A stretch of DNA of 64,000 bases, taken from NCBI GenBank assembly GCA_963714375.1, contig CAVQOG010000006.1, positions 372,001 through 436,000 on the forward strand. The letters are read 5' to 3'. Source of the stretch: UBA5794 sp963714375 (GTDB lineage: Bacteria; Actinomycetota; Acidimicrobiia; Spongiisociales; UBA5794). Positions 7,775 to 16,117 of the stretch are shown here, in pieces (the stretch's first letter is position 1; every line of letters begins with the position of its first letter). The translations under genes and the position numbers were made by a program. The notes under the pieces are model-generated. The model had not been told where the DNA came from, ran no database searches, and worked only from the letters and a program-made list of their open reading frames with translations.

Positions 7775-8752
7775 CTACCGATAGAGCTCGGTACACGAAC
7801 CTGGTTCATCGATCTCGGCTCGGACACAGTCGGCGACGACGCCACTCTTGAGGACTGACGTGTGCGCATGCGACATTCTCAGCAGGGCAAGCATCGGATT
7901 GATGTTCACGAGCAACGCTGCGCTCGGCAGGAAATCGCGGAGCTCGAACACGCGCAGTCCCTCCGGCCTGCCCCAAAAGTTCGGCAGAACGGCATCGGTG
8001 TTGCGGATCGCCACGACCTCCACGTCCGCCGACTCACCGAGGTGAGCCCGAATGTCGCGACAGCCGTCGTCGGTGCACCGAACGGGATTGAATCCGCCGT
8101 CATCTGGGATCATCCCGAATGGCCAGAAACCGCCGAGTGATTGGAGTAAACCGTGGGCGCCAGCAGCAATGGCTGGATCGAGGAGTGCCGCGCCCCGATA
8201 TCCATCGATCGGTTGGCGACTCCCCTCGTCAAGGTCGGCGATGAGTTCAGCGCCAACGGCGCCCCCGCGTGAGTGGTGCACGGTGTAGATGTTTGCGTTG
8301 TCCCTTGAGAGCTCACGCAGCATCGCATCGAGGTGATCTGCAGCATCAACCGTCGAGACCCTGTGTGATGACTCTGTCGAGGACTCGCCCCCATCCACAG
8401 CGCTGTAGTCGAATGCGACCACTCGCGACGTCGGAATCCCCATTGCGGTCGTCAGGTATCGGAATGACTCGGGCGAACCACCATCACCGTGGACGACGAC
8501 AACCAATGGGTCGTCGTTTCTGCGCCTCTTGAAGACAACCGATGCACCGAGAGCGGCCACCGTGCCGACGGCAAGGGGTATCGACATGGGAAAGAGCGGT
8601 CGAGACGGGGGTTGCCCTGGAGCCGTCGAACCGATGGACGATCGAACGATCGGATTCGGAGCCAACCCGATCCCGTCGCCAGGAACAAGGCCGTCGACTG
8701 CTGTCGGTATCGGCACGGACAACAGGGCGATGGCAGCGACCGACCAGAGCAT
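7775..8752 (-). CDS. Membrane-anchored alpha/beta-hydrolase-fold protein
   Basis: A 325-residue protein with an N-terminal hydrophobic segment (4-19), a second one (57-74) and then an alpha/beta-hydrolase core: strand VVVVHGDGG (85-92, oxyanion region) and nucleophile elbow HHSRGG (159-164, Ser161 in the GxSxGG position). A possible catalytic Asp lies near ALLDPAIAA and a His late in the sequence near SHAHTS. Two CxxxC-like pairs (CTDDGC; C...C at the end) suggest disulfides, consistent with an extracytoplasmic catalytic domain. Likely a lipase or esterase; substrate unknown. It sits between ribF and rpsO on the same strand with gaps of about 100 bases on both sides, so it is probably its own unit. 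Confidence 0.6.
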   Translation of the reverse strand: MLWSVAAIALLSVPIPTAVDGLVPGDGIGLAPNPIVRSSIGSTAPGQPPSRPLFPMSIPLAVGTVAALGASVVFKRRRNDDPLVVVVHGDGGSPESFRYLTTAMGIPTSRVVAFDYSAVDGGESSTESSHRVSTVDAADHLDAMLRELSRDNANIYTVHHSRGGAVGAELIADLDEGSRQPIDGYRGAALLDPAIAAGAHGLLQSLGGFWPFGMIPDDGGFNPVRCTDDGCRDIRAHLGESADVEVVAIRNTDAVLPNFWGRPEGLRVFELRDFLPSAALLVNINPMLALLRMSHAHTSVLKSGVVADCVRAEIDEPGSCTELYR

Positions 8753-8849
8753 CAGCTTCCCCTTCGTGGGAAGCGCGGTGCACTGTCAATCTGACGGAAA
8801 TCGCGACCAGCTACAAGACCCCCGTTGAAGGGACCGTGGCCCCCGGTGG

Positions 8850-9779
8850 TCATGCCCGGGGTGGGAGAACTCCCTTGGCCACCTCAATGTCGGCCTCGAT
8901 TTGGGCGACCAGAGCATCTACCGATGTGAACCGTTGCTCGTTACGGATTCGGTCGATGAAATCCACCCGCACGGTCTTGCCGTACAAATCGATGTCGATG
9001 TCGTAGAGGTGGACTTCGATTATCTCATCGACACCTCCGAAGGTGGGGCGGGTTCCCACATTGCTCACGCCATCAAACATCTGACCATCGACGGTGCAAC
9101 GGACTGCATACACGCCACCGGCGGGGTGTACGACATCACCTGGCATCGTGATGTTCGCGGTCGGGAACCCAATGGTCCGTCCACGCTCGTCGCCGGTCAC
9201 AACGGTGCCTTCGATCTCGAATGGCCTACCGAGCATGCGGGCTGCAAGCTCAACAGCCCCGGTGGCTATTGCTGCCCGAATCGCAGATGAACGCACTTCG
9301 GTTCCGTGAAGGTGGACGATTTGAGTCTCCACAACGTCGAACTCGAAATCTCCTCCGAGCAGCCGCAGGTCGTCGACGGATCCCGCGGCGCGGTATCCGA
9401 AACGAAACCCTTGCCCGACGGCGACCAATCCGGCATTGAGGGCTTGTACGAGGAACACCTCAACAAACCGAAGCGGGGACAAATGGCGCATGGCGTCATC
9501 GAAATCGATGATGCCGACAGCATCGAGCCCTGCCTCTTCGAGCAGAGAAATCCGACGCTCGACGGTTGTCAGAAGGGGTGGGGCAGGGTTCTCCGAAACG
9601 ATTTCCTCTGGCAGCGACCCGAACGTCAACGCACATACTTCGAGTCCACCAGCTGCAGCACGCAGTGCCTCAAAGACGGCCATGTGTCCGCGATGAACGC
9701 CATCGAACACACCGATCGCTACGGCGTACGGTGTACGCGCCTCATTCCACGATGCTGGATCGCCGTGAAAGATCTTCAT
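8850..9779 (-). CDS. ribF: Bifunctional riboflavin kinase / FMN adenylyltransferase
   Basis: 309 residues, full length. The N-terminal nucleotidyltransferase domain carries GVFDGVHRGH (23-32, HxGH type) and a later GTEVRSSAIR (ISSTxIR-type) motif. The C-terminal riboflavin kinase domain carries GDERGRTIGFPTANI (about 196-210) and GVYAVRC...GVSNVGTRPTF. It converts riboflavin to FMN and then FAD in the cytoplasm. The ATG overlaps the truB stop (ATGA), the common truB-ribF pairing. Confidence 0.96.
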   Translation of the reverse strand: MKIFHGDPASWNEARTPYAVAIGVFDGVHRGHMAVFEALRAAAGGLEVCALTFGSLPEEIVSENPAPPLLTTVERRISLLEEAGLDAVGIIDFDDAMRHLSPLRFVEVFLVQALNAGLVAVGQGFRFGYRAAGSVDDLRLLGGDFEFDVVETQIVHLHGTEVRSSAIRAAIATGAVELAARMLGRPFEIEGTVVTGDERGRTIGFPTANITMPGDVVHPAGGVYAVRCTVDGQMFDGVSNVGTRPTFGGVDEIIEVHLYDIDIDLYGKTVRVDFIDRIRNEQRFTSVDALVAQIEADIEVAKGVLPPRA

Positions 9780-10669
9780 CCGAGAACCACCTCTGGGCGG
9801 AATTGATGTTCGACACGACGGTACACCGCAATGAGGGCACCGGTTCCATCGGTGACACGCACGAGGTCATACACCAAATCGCCTCCAACGTCGTCGACTT
9901 CAAGGACAACGCCGTTCCGAACCCGAAACGCCGTCGCATCCGACACGGGGAGTTCCGGCAGATGCGCCAATGCTGACGACGCCTCGATCACGTGTTGTCC
10001 AACTGAACCAGCCTCGAACGCGGAAACGACTTCGTCAACGGCCAGGGCGTCCTCCACGCGCATGGATCCGTTCCGAACCCGTCGAAGTGCCGTGAGGTGG
10101 GCACGGCCGCCGAGGGCTCTCGCGATGTCATCAGCGAGCGTTCGGATATAGGTGCCCGTCGAGCACACGGCTCGAAACGTCACTTCCGGATAGTCCGATG
10201 GCGCGATGTCCACGAGTTCAAGTGAGTGGATGGTTACCAGCCGGGATTCCCGCTCGACAATCCTTCCCTCGCGAGCCAGCTCGTACAGGCGTTTCCCTTC
10301 GACCTTTCGTGCCGACACCATCGGCGGCATCTGAAGGATGTCTCCCCGGAACCGCTCCATCGCCGCCTCAACGTCCTCGACCGTTACCGGGAGCCGCTCG
10401 CGCGACAGGATGGCGCCATCAGCATCAAGAGAGTCGGTTGCCACCCCGAAGAGTGCGGTGGCGACATATTCCTTCTCCACGTCTTGAACAAACCGGAGGA
10501 GACGCGTAGCCCCACCAACACCAAGAATGAGGAGACCTGTGGCCATCGGATCGAGTGTCCCAGCATGGCCAACCTTGCCCCCTACGGTATTGCGCACCTT
10601 TGCCACGACATCGTGGGAGGTCCAGCCCTGATCCTTGTCGATCAGGAGGAATCCCGGTGGAAGATTCAT
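9776..10669 (-). CDS. truB: tRNA pseudouridine(55) synthase
   Basis: 297 residues. The catalytic motif GHAGTLDPMATG holds the nucleophile Asp40; further family motifs are KEYVATALFGVATDSLDADG and CSTGTYIRTLADDIA. It isomerises U55 in the T-loop of tRNAs. ATG 10669 overlaps the nrnA stop (TGATG); a GTG codon directly before gives an equally possible start. The gene is part of the rbfA-nrnA-truB-ribF series of overlapping genes. Confidence 0.96.
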   Translation of the reverse strand: MNLPPGFLLIDKDQGWTSHDVVAKVRNTVGGKVGHAGTLDPMATGLLILGVGGATRLLRFVQDVEKEYVATALFGVATDSLDADGAILSRERLPVTVEDVEAAMERFRGDILQMPPMVSARKVEGKRLYELAREGRIVERESRLVTIHSLELVDIAPSDYPEVTFRAVCSTGTYIRTLADDIARALGGRAHLTALRRVRNGSMRVEDALAVDEVVSAFEAGSVGQHVIEASSALAHLPELPVSDATAFRVRNGVVLEVDDVGGDLVYDLVRVTDGTGALIAVYRRVEHQFRPEVVLG

Positions 10670-11631
10670 CACGACAGCTGAGAGACGATCTGTCGAACAA
10701 TCGCCTCTGGATCCGAAGTCGAGGTGAAACCCGAGGCATTGTGGTGTCCCCCACCACCGAATGATCCCGCGATTGCTGAAACGTCAACGGTGCCCCTCGA
10801 CCGGAGTGAGCCTTTGTAGACGCCGGGCTTCGACTCTTTCAGAAGGCAGGCAACCTCGGTCCCGCGCGCCATGCGGACAAGATCGATCAACCCGTCCACT
10901 TCGTGGTACTTCACGGCTCCCGCCTCAAGATCGGCCATCGTCATCAACGACCAAACGAAGGCGTGGTCGGCATCGAGGACTGCCCGGGCGAGCACCTTTG
11001 AAGCCACCGAGTAGTAGCCGAACGATTCTTCTTCGAACAGTCTCTGCCCAATGGCGTCCGGCTCAACCCCCGACGCCAGCAGATCCGACGCGATCTCATG
11101 AGTTTCTGGCGATGTCGATGAATACTGGAACCGACCGGTGTCGGTAACGAGGCCCGTGTAGAGCGCATCCGCCACCGGTTTCGTGATCGCCCAGTCAAGT
11201 TCCTTCAAGACCCGATAGACCAGCTCGGTGGTCGCCGCCGCCGCTGGGTCGATGAGCAGCACATCCCCCCACGAACCATCAGAGATGTGGTGATCGATGA
11301 CTGCAAGGCGCTTTGCCTTCCCCATCGCACCTGCCAATGCCCCAACCCGGTGCTCGACAGACGTGTCGACGGCGACAGCAAGGTCAAGATCTGTGGGGAA
11401 CGCAGAGGGTTTGACGAGAACCGATGTGTCGAGAAATGACATCTCCGCAGGCACAATGAACGGCTCGTCGAACGACGCAACCGCAACCTTGCCGGCATTG
11501 CGAGCCGCAAGGGCAAGCCCGATCATGGAGCCAAGAGCATCTCCGTCTGGCCCGACGTGGCCCACAACCCCGATTGAATCAGCAGCGCTGATCGCTGCCG
11601 CCATCTCCACCACAGCGTTCGCATCAATCAT
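10669..11631 (-). CDS. nrnA: DHH/DHHA1 phosphoesterase, NrnA-type oligoribonuclease/pAp phosphatase
   Basis: 320 residues. DHH domain metal ligands are visible in GHVGPDGDALGS (24-35), AVDTS and VIDHHISD (about 114-121). The C-terminal DHHA1 domain ends in AGSFGGGGHHNASGF. NrnA degrades 2-5 nt RNA and pAp, and in actinobacteria also cyclic dinucleotide intermediates. It overlaps rbfA upstream by 8 bases and truB downstream by 1 base, so it belongs to the nusA-infB-rbfA transcript. Confidence 0.93.
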   Translation of the reverse strand: MIDANAVVEMAAAISAADSIGVVGHVGPDGDALGSMIGLALAARNAGKVAVASFDEPFIVPAEMSFLDTSVLVKPSAFPTDLDLAVAVDTSVEHRVGALAGAMGKAKRLAVIDHHISDGSWGDVLLIDPAAAATTELVYRVLKELDWAITKPVADALYTGLVTDTGRFQYSSTSPETHEIASDLLASGVEPDAIGQRLFEEESFGYYSVASKVLARAVLDADHAFVWSLMTMADLEAGAVKYHEVDGLIDLVRMARGTEVACLLKESKPGVYKGSLRSRGTVDVSAIAGSFGGGGHHNASGFTSTSDPEAIVRQIVSQLS

Positions 11632-12091
11632 CGCCAGTGTCCTTGGTTTCGGTCAAACTGCGCTCCTCACTGCCGACGTCCGACGTCGGGAACCCGGCTT
11701 CGCCCGGTTCCTTGGAGTCCAGCAAGCTGGACTCCTGACTTCTGACTTCTGATAGGTCCTTCACCATCTGATGGATCTTCAGTCCTTCATCTATTGCAGG
11801 GTCGACACGGAATTCGAGCTTCGGGGTGTAGCGGAGCTTGGATTGAGAACCGATCTCACGCTGGAGCCGCGGCGTTGCCGAAGCCAGAGCATCTGCGGTT
11901 TCCTTCTTCTCGTCATCGGTTCCCAAAACCGAGTAGTAGACGATCGCATGACGCAGGTCCGGACTCGTTTCGGTACCCGTGATCGTCAGGAACCCGATTC
12001 TTGGATCCTTCAGATCCAAAACGGACTCGGCAACGATCTCGCGGATGAGCTCGTTCACTTTTCGCATCCGTGGACTGTTCTGGCGAGCCAT
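11624..12091 (-). CDS. rbfA: 30S ribosome-binding factor RbfA with repeat-encoded C-terminal tail
   Basis: 155 residues. The first 110 are standard RbfA: SPRMRKVNELIREIVAES, DPRIGFLTIT, HAIVYYSVLG, ATPRLQREIGSQSKLRYTPKLEFRVD. RbfA is a cold-shock assembly factor that binds near the 5' helix of 16S rRNA. The last 40 or so residues do not belong to the family. They are translated from a heptamer-repeat and double-hairpin element (11673-11754) that entered near the original 3' end without breaking the frame. It lies between infB and nrnA. Confidence 0.93.
   Translation of the reverse strand: MARQNSPRMRKVNELIREIVAESVLDLKDPRIGFLTITGTETSPDLRHAIVYYSVLGTDDEKKETADALASATPRLQREIGSQSKLRYTPKLEFRVDPAIDEGLKIHQMVKDLSEVRSQESSLLDSKEPGEAGFPTSDVGSEERSLTETKDTGDD
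11673..11754. repeat. Heptamer-repeat and double-hairpin element, locus 4, inside the rbfA 3' end
   Basis: Units CCGACGT twice on the left and TTCTGAC-type units on the right flank two hairpins. The first, at 11689-11711, is GGAACC...GGTTCC with a TTC loop and one mismatch. The second, at 11715-11734, is GAGTCCAGC/GCTGGACTC. They are joined by TTG exactly as at 1933-1973. The second stem differs from locus 1 by a T-to-C and matching A-to-G change, which preserves pairing. The element is translated as the C-terminal tail of RbfA. Confidence 0.8.
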
Positions 12092-12137
12092 GGCGACCTC
12101 TCAACCGGGTGCGCAGAGGGTATTGAGCGATGGACGA

Positions 12138-14252
12138 CTAGGTTCGGGCGATTTCCTTGACCTCGTACGATTCGATCGTGTCGCCATCTTTGATGTCACG
12201 GAAGTTTGCGAGGCCGATTCCACATTCGTATCCGGTTGCGACACTCGCAACGTCGTCCTTGAAGCGACGCAATGACACGATCTTGCCGTCATACACAACA
12301 ACTCCATCGCGGACAAGCCGTACCCTGGCATTTCGATTGATCGAGCCTTCGGTGACGTACGAGCCAGCAACCATTCCAAGCCTTGGCGCACGGAACACCT
12401 GTCGTACCTCAGCGACACCGAGGAAGTTCTCAACCTCATCGGGGGAAAGCTCACCGACGAGAAGTGATTCAACATCGTCAAGAAGCTCATAGATGATTGA
12501 GAATGTGCGGATATCGATGCCTGCCTTTTTCGCAGCCTCACGAGCAGGAGCGTCAGGTCGAACGTTGAACCCGTAGATGATCCCACCGGAGGCTTCAGCA
12601 AGCGAAACATCGTTTGTGTTGATTCCGCCAACTGCTGAATGGACGATCGAGACATAGCCGTCATCCCTGCTGATCTTCGCAACAGTCTCCTTGATCGCCT
12701 CAAGCGAGCCGTGCGTGTCGGCTTTGACGACGATACGGAGCTCCGAGTGCTCCTGTGTGCGGATCTGTTCGATCAGCATGCCGAGACGATCCGTCGCTGA
12801 TGGTACGAAGAGTTCAAGTGCACGGTGGTCGTCAACCTTGGCTTGAGCCATCTTCCGAGCGGTTCGTTCGTTCTTGGCCACCTCGAACATGTCACCAGCC
12901 GTTGGGATCTCATCCCACCCCATGACCACGACGGGCGTCGACGGTCCGGCAGCTTTGATCTCTTCACCAAGGTCGTTGAACATTGCACGAACGCGTCCAG
13001 AGATCGGTCCGGCAACGATCGCGTCACCCTTCTTGAGGGTTCCCCTCTGGACGATGACCGTCGCTATCGGTCCACGGCCGACCTCGATCTGGGCCTCGAT
13101 AACCGTGCCAACGGCAGGAGCCTTCGGATTTGCCGTGAGTTCTTCAACCTCTGAAACGATCGAAATCATCTCAAGAAGGTCATCGACACCGTCTCCGGTG
13201 AGCGCAGACAGCTCGATCGCTGGCGTTTCTCCACCGAGTTCCTCAACCACAATCTCGTGTTGTGTGAGCGCGGCCCGCACTGCGTGCGGATCAGCGGCAT
13301 CGAGATCAATCTTGTTGATCGCGATAATGATCGGAACTCCAGCGGCTTTTGCATGGCTGAGAGCCTCCACGGTCTGAGGCATCACCGAGTCATCTGCGGC
13401 AACCACGATGATCGCAATGTCGGTTACGTCGGCGCCGCGTGCTCGTAGCGCCGTGAATGCCTCGTGGCCCGGCGTATCGATGAACGTGATCGTCGATTCG
13501 CCTTTTGTGACTTGATATGCGCCGATGTGCTGAGTGATACGTCCGGCTTCGCCTTCAATCACGTTCGCATGTCGGATCGTGTCAAGGAGCTGTGTCTTGC
13601 CATGATCGACGTGGCCCATCACGGTGACGATGGGTGGACGGGGCACGAGGCTTCCCGGGTCATCCTCGTACTCGATCAGGTGTCGTTCTCGTATCCTGGG
13701 TTCATCCTCTTCATCGGATTCGGCAACAAGGATTTCCCAGCCGAGTTCCCGACCGAGCGGTTCGATGGCGTGGACCGGGATCTCACCACCACCAGGCACC
13801 ATTTCACCCATGAACATGAGGGTCTTGACGATGTCAGCTGTCCGAATCTGGACCAACCGTGCGAGATCGTGCACCGTGATCCCCGGCTCGACAAGAAGCA
13901 CCCTCTCCTCGCCGTCATCTTCGTCGGACGTCGGACGTCGGACATCGGACATCGGATCCTCGTCGTCTGACTCCTGACTCGCATCTTCGGTCATCGGACT
14001 TCGGTCATCAGACTTCGGGCTCGCTTCCTCGGTCATCGGTGGTCGGTCGTCGGTCATCGGACTTTCGTCGCTGACGTCTGACTTCTGATCCTCTTCATAC
14101 GAAAGCCGAACGAGTGCCGCCGCATCCTCATCCAGTCCCGATGACGCCGTCTTTACCTCAATACCGAGTTCCTGTGCGCGCGCAAGCACATCCTTGGATT
14201 CTTGGCCAAGGTCTCGTGCCAACTCGTAAACGCGTACTTTGGCCACGGTCAT
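12138..14252 (-). CDS. infB: Translation initiation factor IF-2 with heptapeptide-repeat linker
   Basis: 704 residues, short for an actinobacterial IF-2. Order: N-terminal IF2_N module (1-50), an acidic linker (57-111), a second IF2_N-like module (about 118-190), the G domain with GHVDHGKT (213-220), DTPGHEAF and NKID motifs, then domains II, III and the fMet-tRNA-binding C domain ending in GYECGIGLANFRDIKDGD. The linker is encoded by a 7-bp repeat array, read in frame as 7-residue units such as MTDDRPP, MTEEASP and MSDVRRP. The start overlaps the nusA stop by 4 bases. The small gene ylxR usually found between nusA and infB is absent, as is a DUF503 gene between infB and rbfA. Confidence 0.97.
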   Translation of the reverse strand: MTVAKVRVYELARDLGQESKDVLARAQELGIEVKTASSGLDEDAAALVRLSYEEDQKSDVSDESPMTDDRPPMTEEASPKSDDRSPMTEDASQESDDEDPMSDVRRPTSDEDDGEERVLLVEPGITVHDLARLVQIRTADIVKTLMFMGEMVPGGGEIPVHAIEPLGRELGWEILVAESDEEDEPRIRERHLIEYEDDPGSLVPRPPIVTVMGHVDHGKTQLLDTIRHANVIEGEAGRITQHIGAYQVTKGESTITFIDTPGHEAFTALRARGADVTDIAIIVVAADDSVMPQTVEALSHAKAAGVPIIIAINKIDLDAADPHAVRAALTQHEIVVEELGGETPAIELSALTGDGVDDLLEMISIVSEVEELTANPKAPAVGTVIEAQIEVGRGPIATVIVQRGTLKKGDAIVAGPISGRVRAMFNDLGEEIKAAGPSTPVVVMGWDEIPTAGDMFEVAKNERTARKMAQAKVDDHRALELFVPSATDRLGMLIEQIRTQEHSELRIVVKADTHGSLEAIKETVAKISRDDGYVSIVHSAVGGINTNDVSLAEASGGIIYGFNVRPDAPAREAAKKAGIDIRTFSIIYELLDDVESLLVGELSPDEVENFLGVAEVRQVFRAPRLGMVAGSYVTEGSINRNARVRLVRDGVVVYDGKIVSLRRFKDDVASVATGYECGIGLANFRDIKDGDTIESYEVKEIART
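13920..14084. repeat. Heptamer-repeat array, locus 5, inside infB
   Basis: About 165 bp of degenerate 7-bp units on the plus strand: GTCGGAC, GTCGGAC, ATCGGAC, ATCGGAT, then TTCGGTC, ATCGGAC, TTCGGTC, ATCAGAC, then GTCGGTC units, ending TCTGACT, TCTGATC. Three 7-bp units make 21 bp, so the array stays open in the coding frame and yields a repeat of seven residues. This is the longest array in the window. Confidence 0.85.
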
Positions 14253-15493
14253 TCAGCCCCTTCAGAGGTCGGTTCTTCGTCGGGTTCTTCAGCGGCCTCG
14301 TCGTCTGGCTTCGCGTCCGGCTCCTCGCCAGGTTCGTCAACAGTTTCTGAATCGGCGTCGTCATCATCCCCAACCGCTGCCGCAGCAGTTTCAGAGTCTG
14401 CGCCAGCGGACGAAGAAACTGCATCGTCAGCGTCAGCTGACGACCCGTCCCCTTCAGCAACCGTCTCGAACTCCACGGCCTCATCATCCTGGGCATCAAG
14501 TCCCAGGTCTTGGGACTCAGATTGGATATCGATCTTGTAGCCACTCAGTCGAGCGGCAAGGCGGGCGTTCTGGCCTTCCTTACCAATCGCCAGCGAAAGC
14601 TGGTGGTCGGGAACAATCACAATGGCCATTGGAATCTGGCCCTCCTCAAGAGGCTCTTCCGGCTCGACAAGCCTGACATCGAGGACACGAGCAGGACTCA
14701 ACGCCTCGGCAATGAAAGCGGTGACATTTTCGTCCCACTCGACGATGTCGACCTTCTCACCCTTGAGTTCGTTGACGACCTGCCGAACACGAGAGCCTCG
14801 CGCTCCGACACATGCACCAACCGGATCAATATTCGGATCGTTGGATGCGACAGCAATTTTCGTGCGATGTCCTGCTTCGCGGGCTATGACTTTGATCTCG
14901 ATATCTCCGTCAACCAGTTCGGGTACTTCAAGCTCAAACAGCGCCCTGATGAACTCGGGATGGCTGCGGGTGACGACGATGGGTGCACCCTTGCCCTCTC
15001 CCCTCACCTCAAGAATCAACGCCTTGACACGGTTGCCGCGTTCGAGGCGCTCGAAAGGAATCTTCTCAGATCCGGGAAGCATCGCCTCCGCGTCGCCGAG
15101 GTCAAGGATTGCAAACCGATGGTCTGACTGCTGCACAATGCCGGTGATGAGGTCGCCCTCGCGTCCGTCGTAGAGGTCGAACACCTGCTCACGCTTGGCA
15201 TCGCGAAGACGCTGCAGAATGACCTGCTTCGCTGTCTGGGCGGCAATTCGTCCAAAATCGTCCGGTGTGTCTTCCCACTCCTCAACGACATTGCCTTCCT
15301 CGTCAAGTACCTGGCCATACACGCTGATCTCACCGGTGTCGGCATCAATCGTGACTCTGGCCTCCTCGGCGGCCCCTGGTGTCCGCTTGTACGCCGACAC
15401 GAGTGCATTGGCAAGAGCTTCGAGGATGATGTCGCGCGGCACGCCCTTTTCTCGTTCGAGGAGGTCAAGTGCGTCCATCAGGTTGTAATCCAT
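14249..15493 (-). CDS. nusA: Transcription termination/antitermination factor NusA
   Basis: 414 residues. N-terminal RNAP-binding domain (1-120), S1 (about 125-195, ITGIVQQSDHRFAILDLG), KH1 (about 215-280, GHRTKIAVASNDPNIDPVGACVG) and KH2 (about 285-345, SLAIGKEGQNARLAARLSG), then an acidic Asp/Glu/Ser tail of about 60 residues in place of enterobacterial AR repeats. NusA modulates pausing and termination at RNA polymerase. ATG 15493 with GGAGC upstream is the family-like start; an in-frame extension to 15538 is not. It lies 8 bases after rimP and overlaps infB by 4. Confidence 0.96.
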   Translation of the reverse strand: MDYNLMDALDLLEREKGVPRDIILEALANALVSAYKRTPGAAEEARVTIDADTGEISVYGQVLDEEGNVVEEWEDTPDDFGRIAAQTAKQVILQRLRDAKREQVFDLYDGREGDLITGIVQQSDHRFAILDLGDAEAMLPGSEKIPFERLERGNRVKALILEVRGEGKGAPIVVTRSHPEFIRALFELEVPELVDGDIEIKVIAREAGHRTKIAVASNDPNIDPVGACVGARGSRVRQVVNELKGEKVDIVEWDENVTAFIAEALSPARVLDVRLVEPEEPLEEGQIPMAIVIVPDHQLSLAIGKEGQNARLAARLSGYKIDIQSESQDLGLDAQDDEAVEFETVAEGDGSSADADDAVSSSAGADSETAAAAVGDDDDADSETVDEPGEEPDAKPDDEAAEEPDEEPTSEGAE

Positions 15494-15501
15494 CGTTGCT
15501 C

Positions 15502-15993
15502 CTAGGCGTGCTGGGTTTTCTGACCGGGCTTCTCCCAAACGAACACGGTGCGTGCAGTCGAAACATCGGTATATGTGATCTGTCGTTGGTTCCCGTCAAC
15601 GTCAACGACGAACGAGTCGTCGTCGGCGCTCAAAAGGGGGCCAATATGCGTCTTTTGGTCATCGATAGGGGCGAATGTCTTGATCTTGACGATGCGACCG
15701 ATCGATTTGTCGTAGTGGGTCTTCCTCCGGAGCTTGCGTTCGAGCCCTGGGGACGACACTTCAAGGGTGTATGCACCTTGGATGGGGTCTTCAGCATCAA
15801 GCATCCTGCCGATTCCACGTGACAGTTCGGCGATGACATCGACTCCGAGCGGATCCGAGTCGGCATCTGGTGTGTCGAGTGTGACGCGCACAATTTGACC
15901 ACCGTTGAGGACCTCAAGGTCGTCGAGATCAACTCCAACGGCAGCGACGTGTGGTTCGATCATGTCCCACAACCTGTCTTGTACGCTGCTCAT
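15502..15993 (-). CDS. rimP: Ribosome maturation factor RimP
   Basis: 163 residues. RimP N-domain (MIEPHVAAVGVDLDDLEV, GVDVIAELSRGIGRMLD, YTLEVSSPGLERKL) and Sm-like C-domain (YDKSIGRIVKIKT...). It helps assemble the small subunit, near S5/S12. Start at ATG 15993 after AAGGAGCACG. It is the first gene of the rimP-nusA-infB-rbfA-nrnA-truB-ribF run and follows the proS terminator by about 30 bases, so its promoter must lie in or upstream of that hairpin, or readthrough supplies it. Confidence 0.94.
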   Translation of the reverse strand: MSSVQDRLWDMIEPHVAAVGVDLDDLEVLNGGQIVRVTLDTPDADSDPLGVDVIAELSRGIGRMLDAEDPIQGAYTLEVSSPGLERKLRRKTHYDKSIGRIVKIKTFAPIDDQKTHIGPLLSADDDSFVVDVDGNQRQITYTDVSTARTVFVWEKPGQKTQHA

Positions 15994-16023
15994 CGTGCTC
16001 CTTGCACACCAAAAGAGAACCCT

Positions 16024-16056
16024 GCCAAACAAAGAGGCGGGCCACGGCCCACCTCT
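16024..16056 (-). terminator. Rho-independent terminator between proS and rimP
   Basis: On the minus strand AGAGGTGGGC pairs with GCCCGCCTCT (one G-U pair) around a 4-base loop, followed by TTTGTTTG. It lies 61 bases after the proS stop and ends 31 bases before the rimP start, so it could end the ispG-proS transcript or act as an attenuator for rimP-nusA. Confidence 0.7.
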
Positions 16057-16117
16057 GCAGAGATCTCGGTTCGTTGCTTGGAGTATACAGCTCGCAGCCC
16101 GCTGGTCGGTGTCGGCC

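Noticed and set aside
16033..16117. tRNA-Pro or another tRNA next to proS, and tRNAs in other gaps
   Set aside because: No cloverleaf with GTTCRANYC-type T-loop and matching acceptor stem was seen in any intergenic gap.
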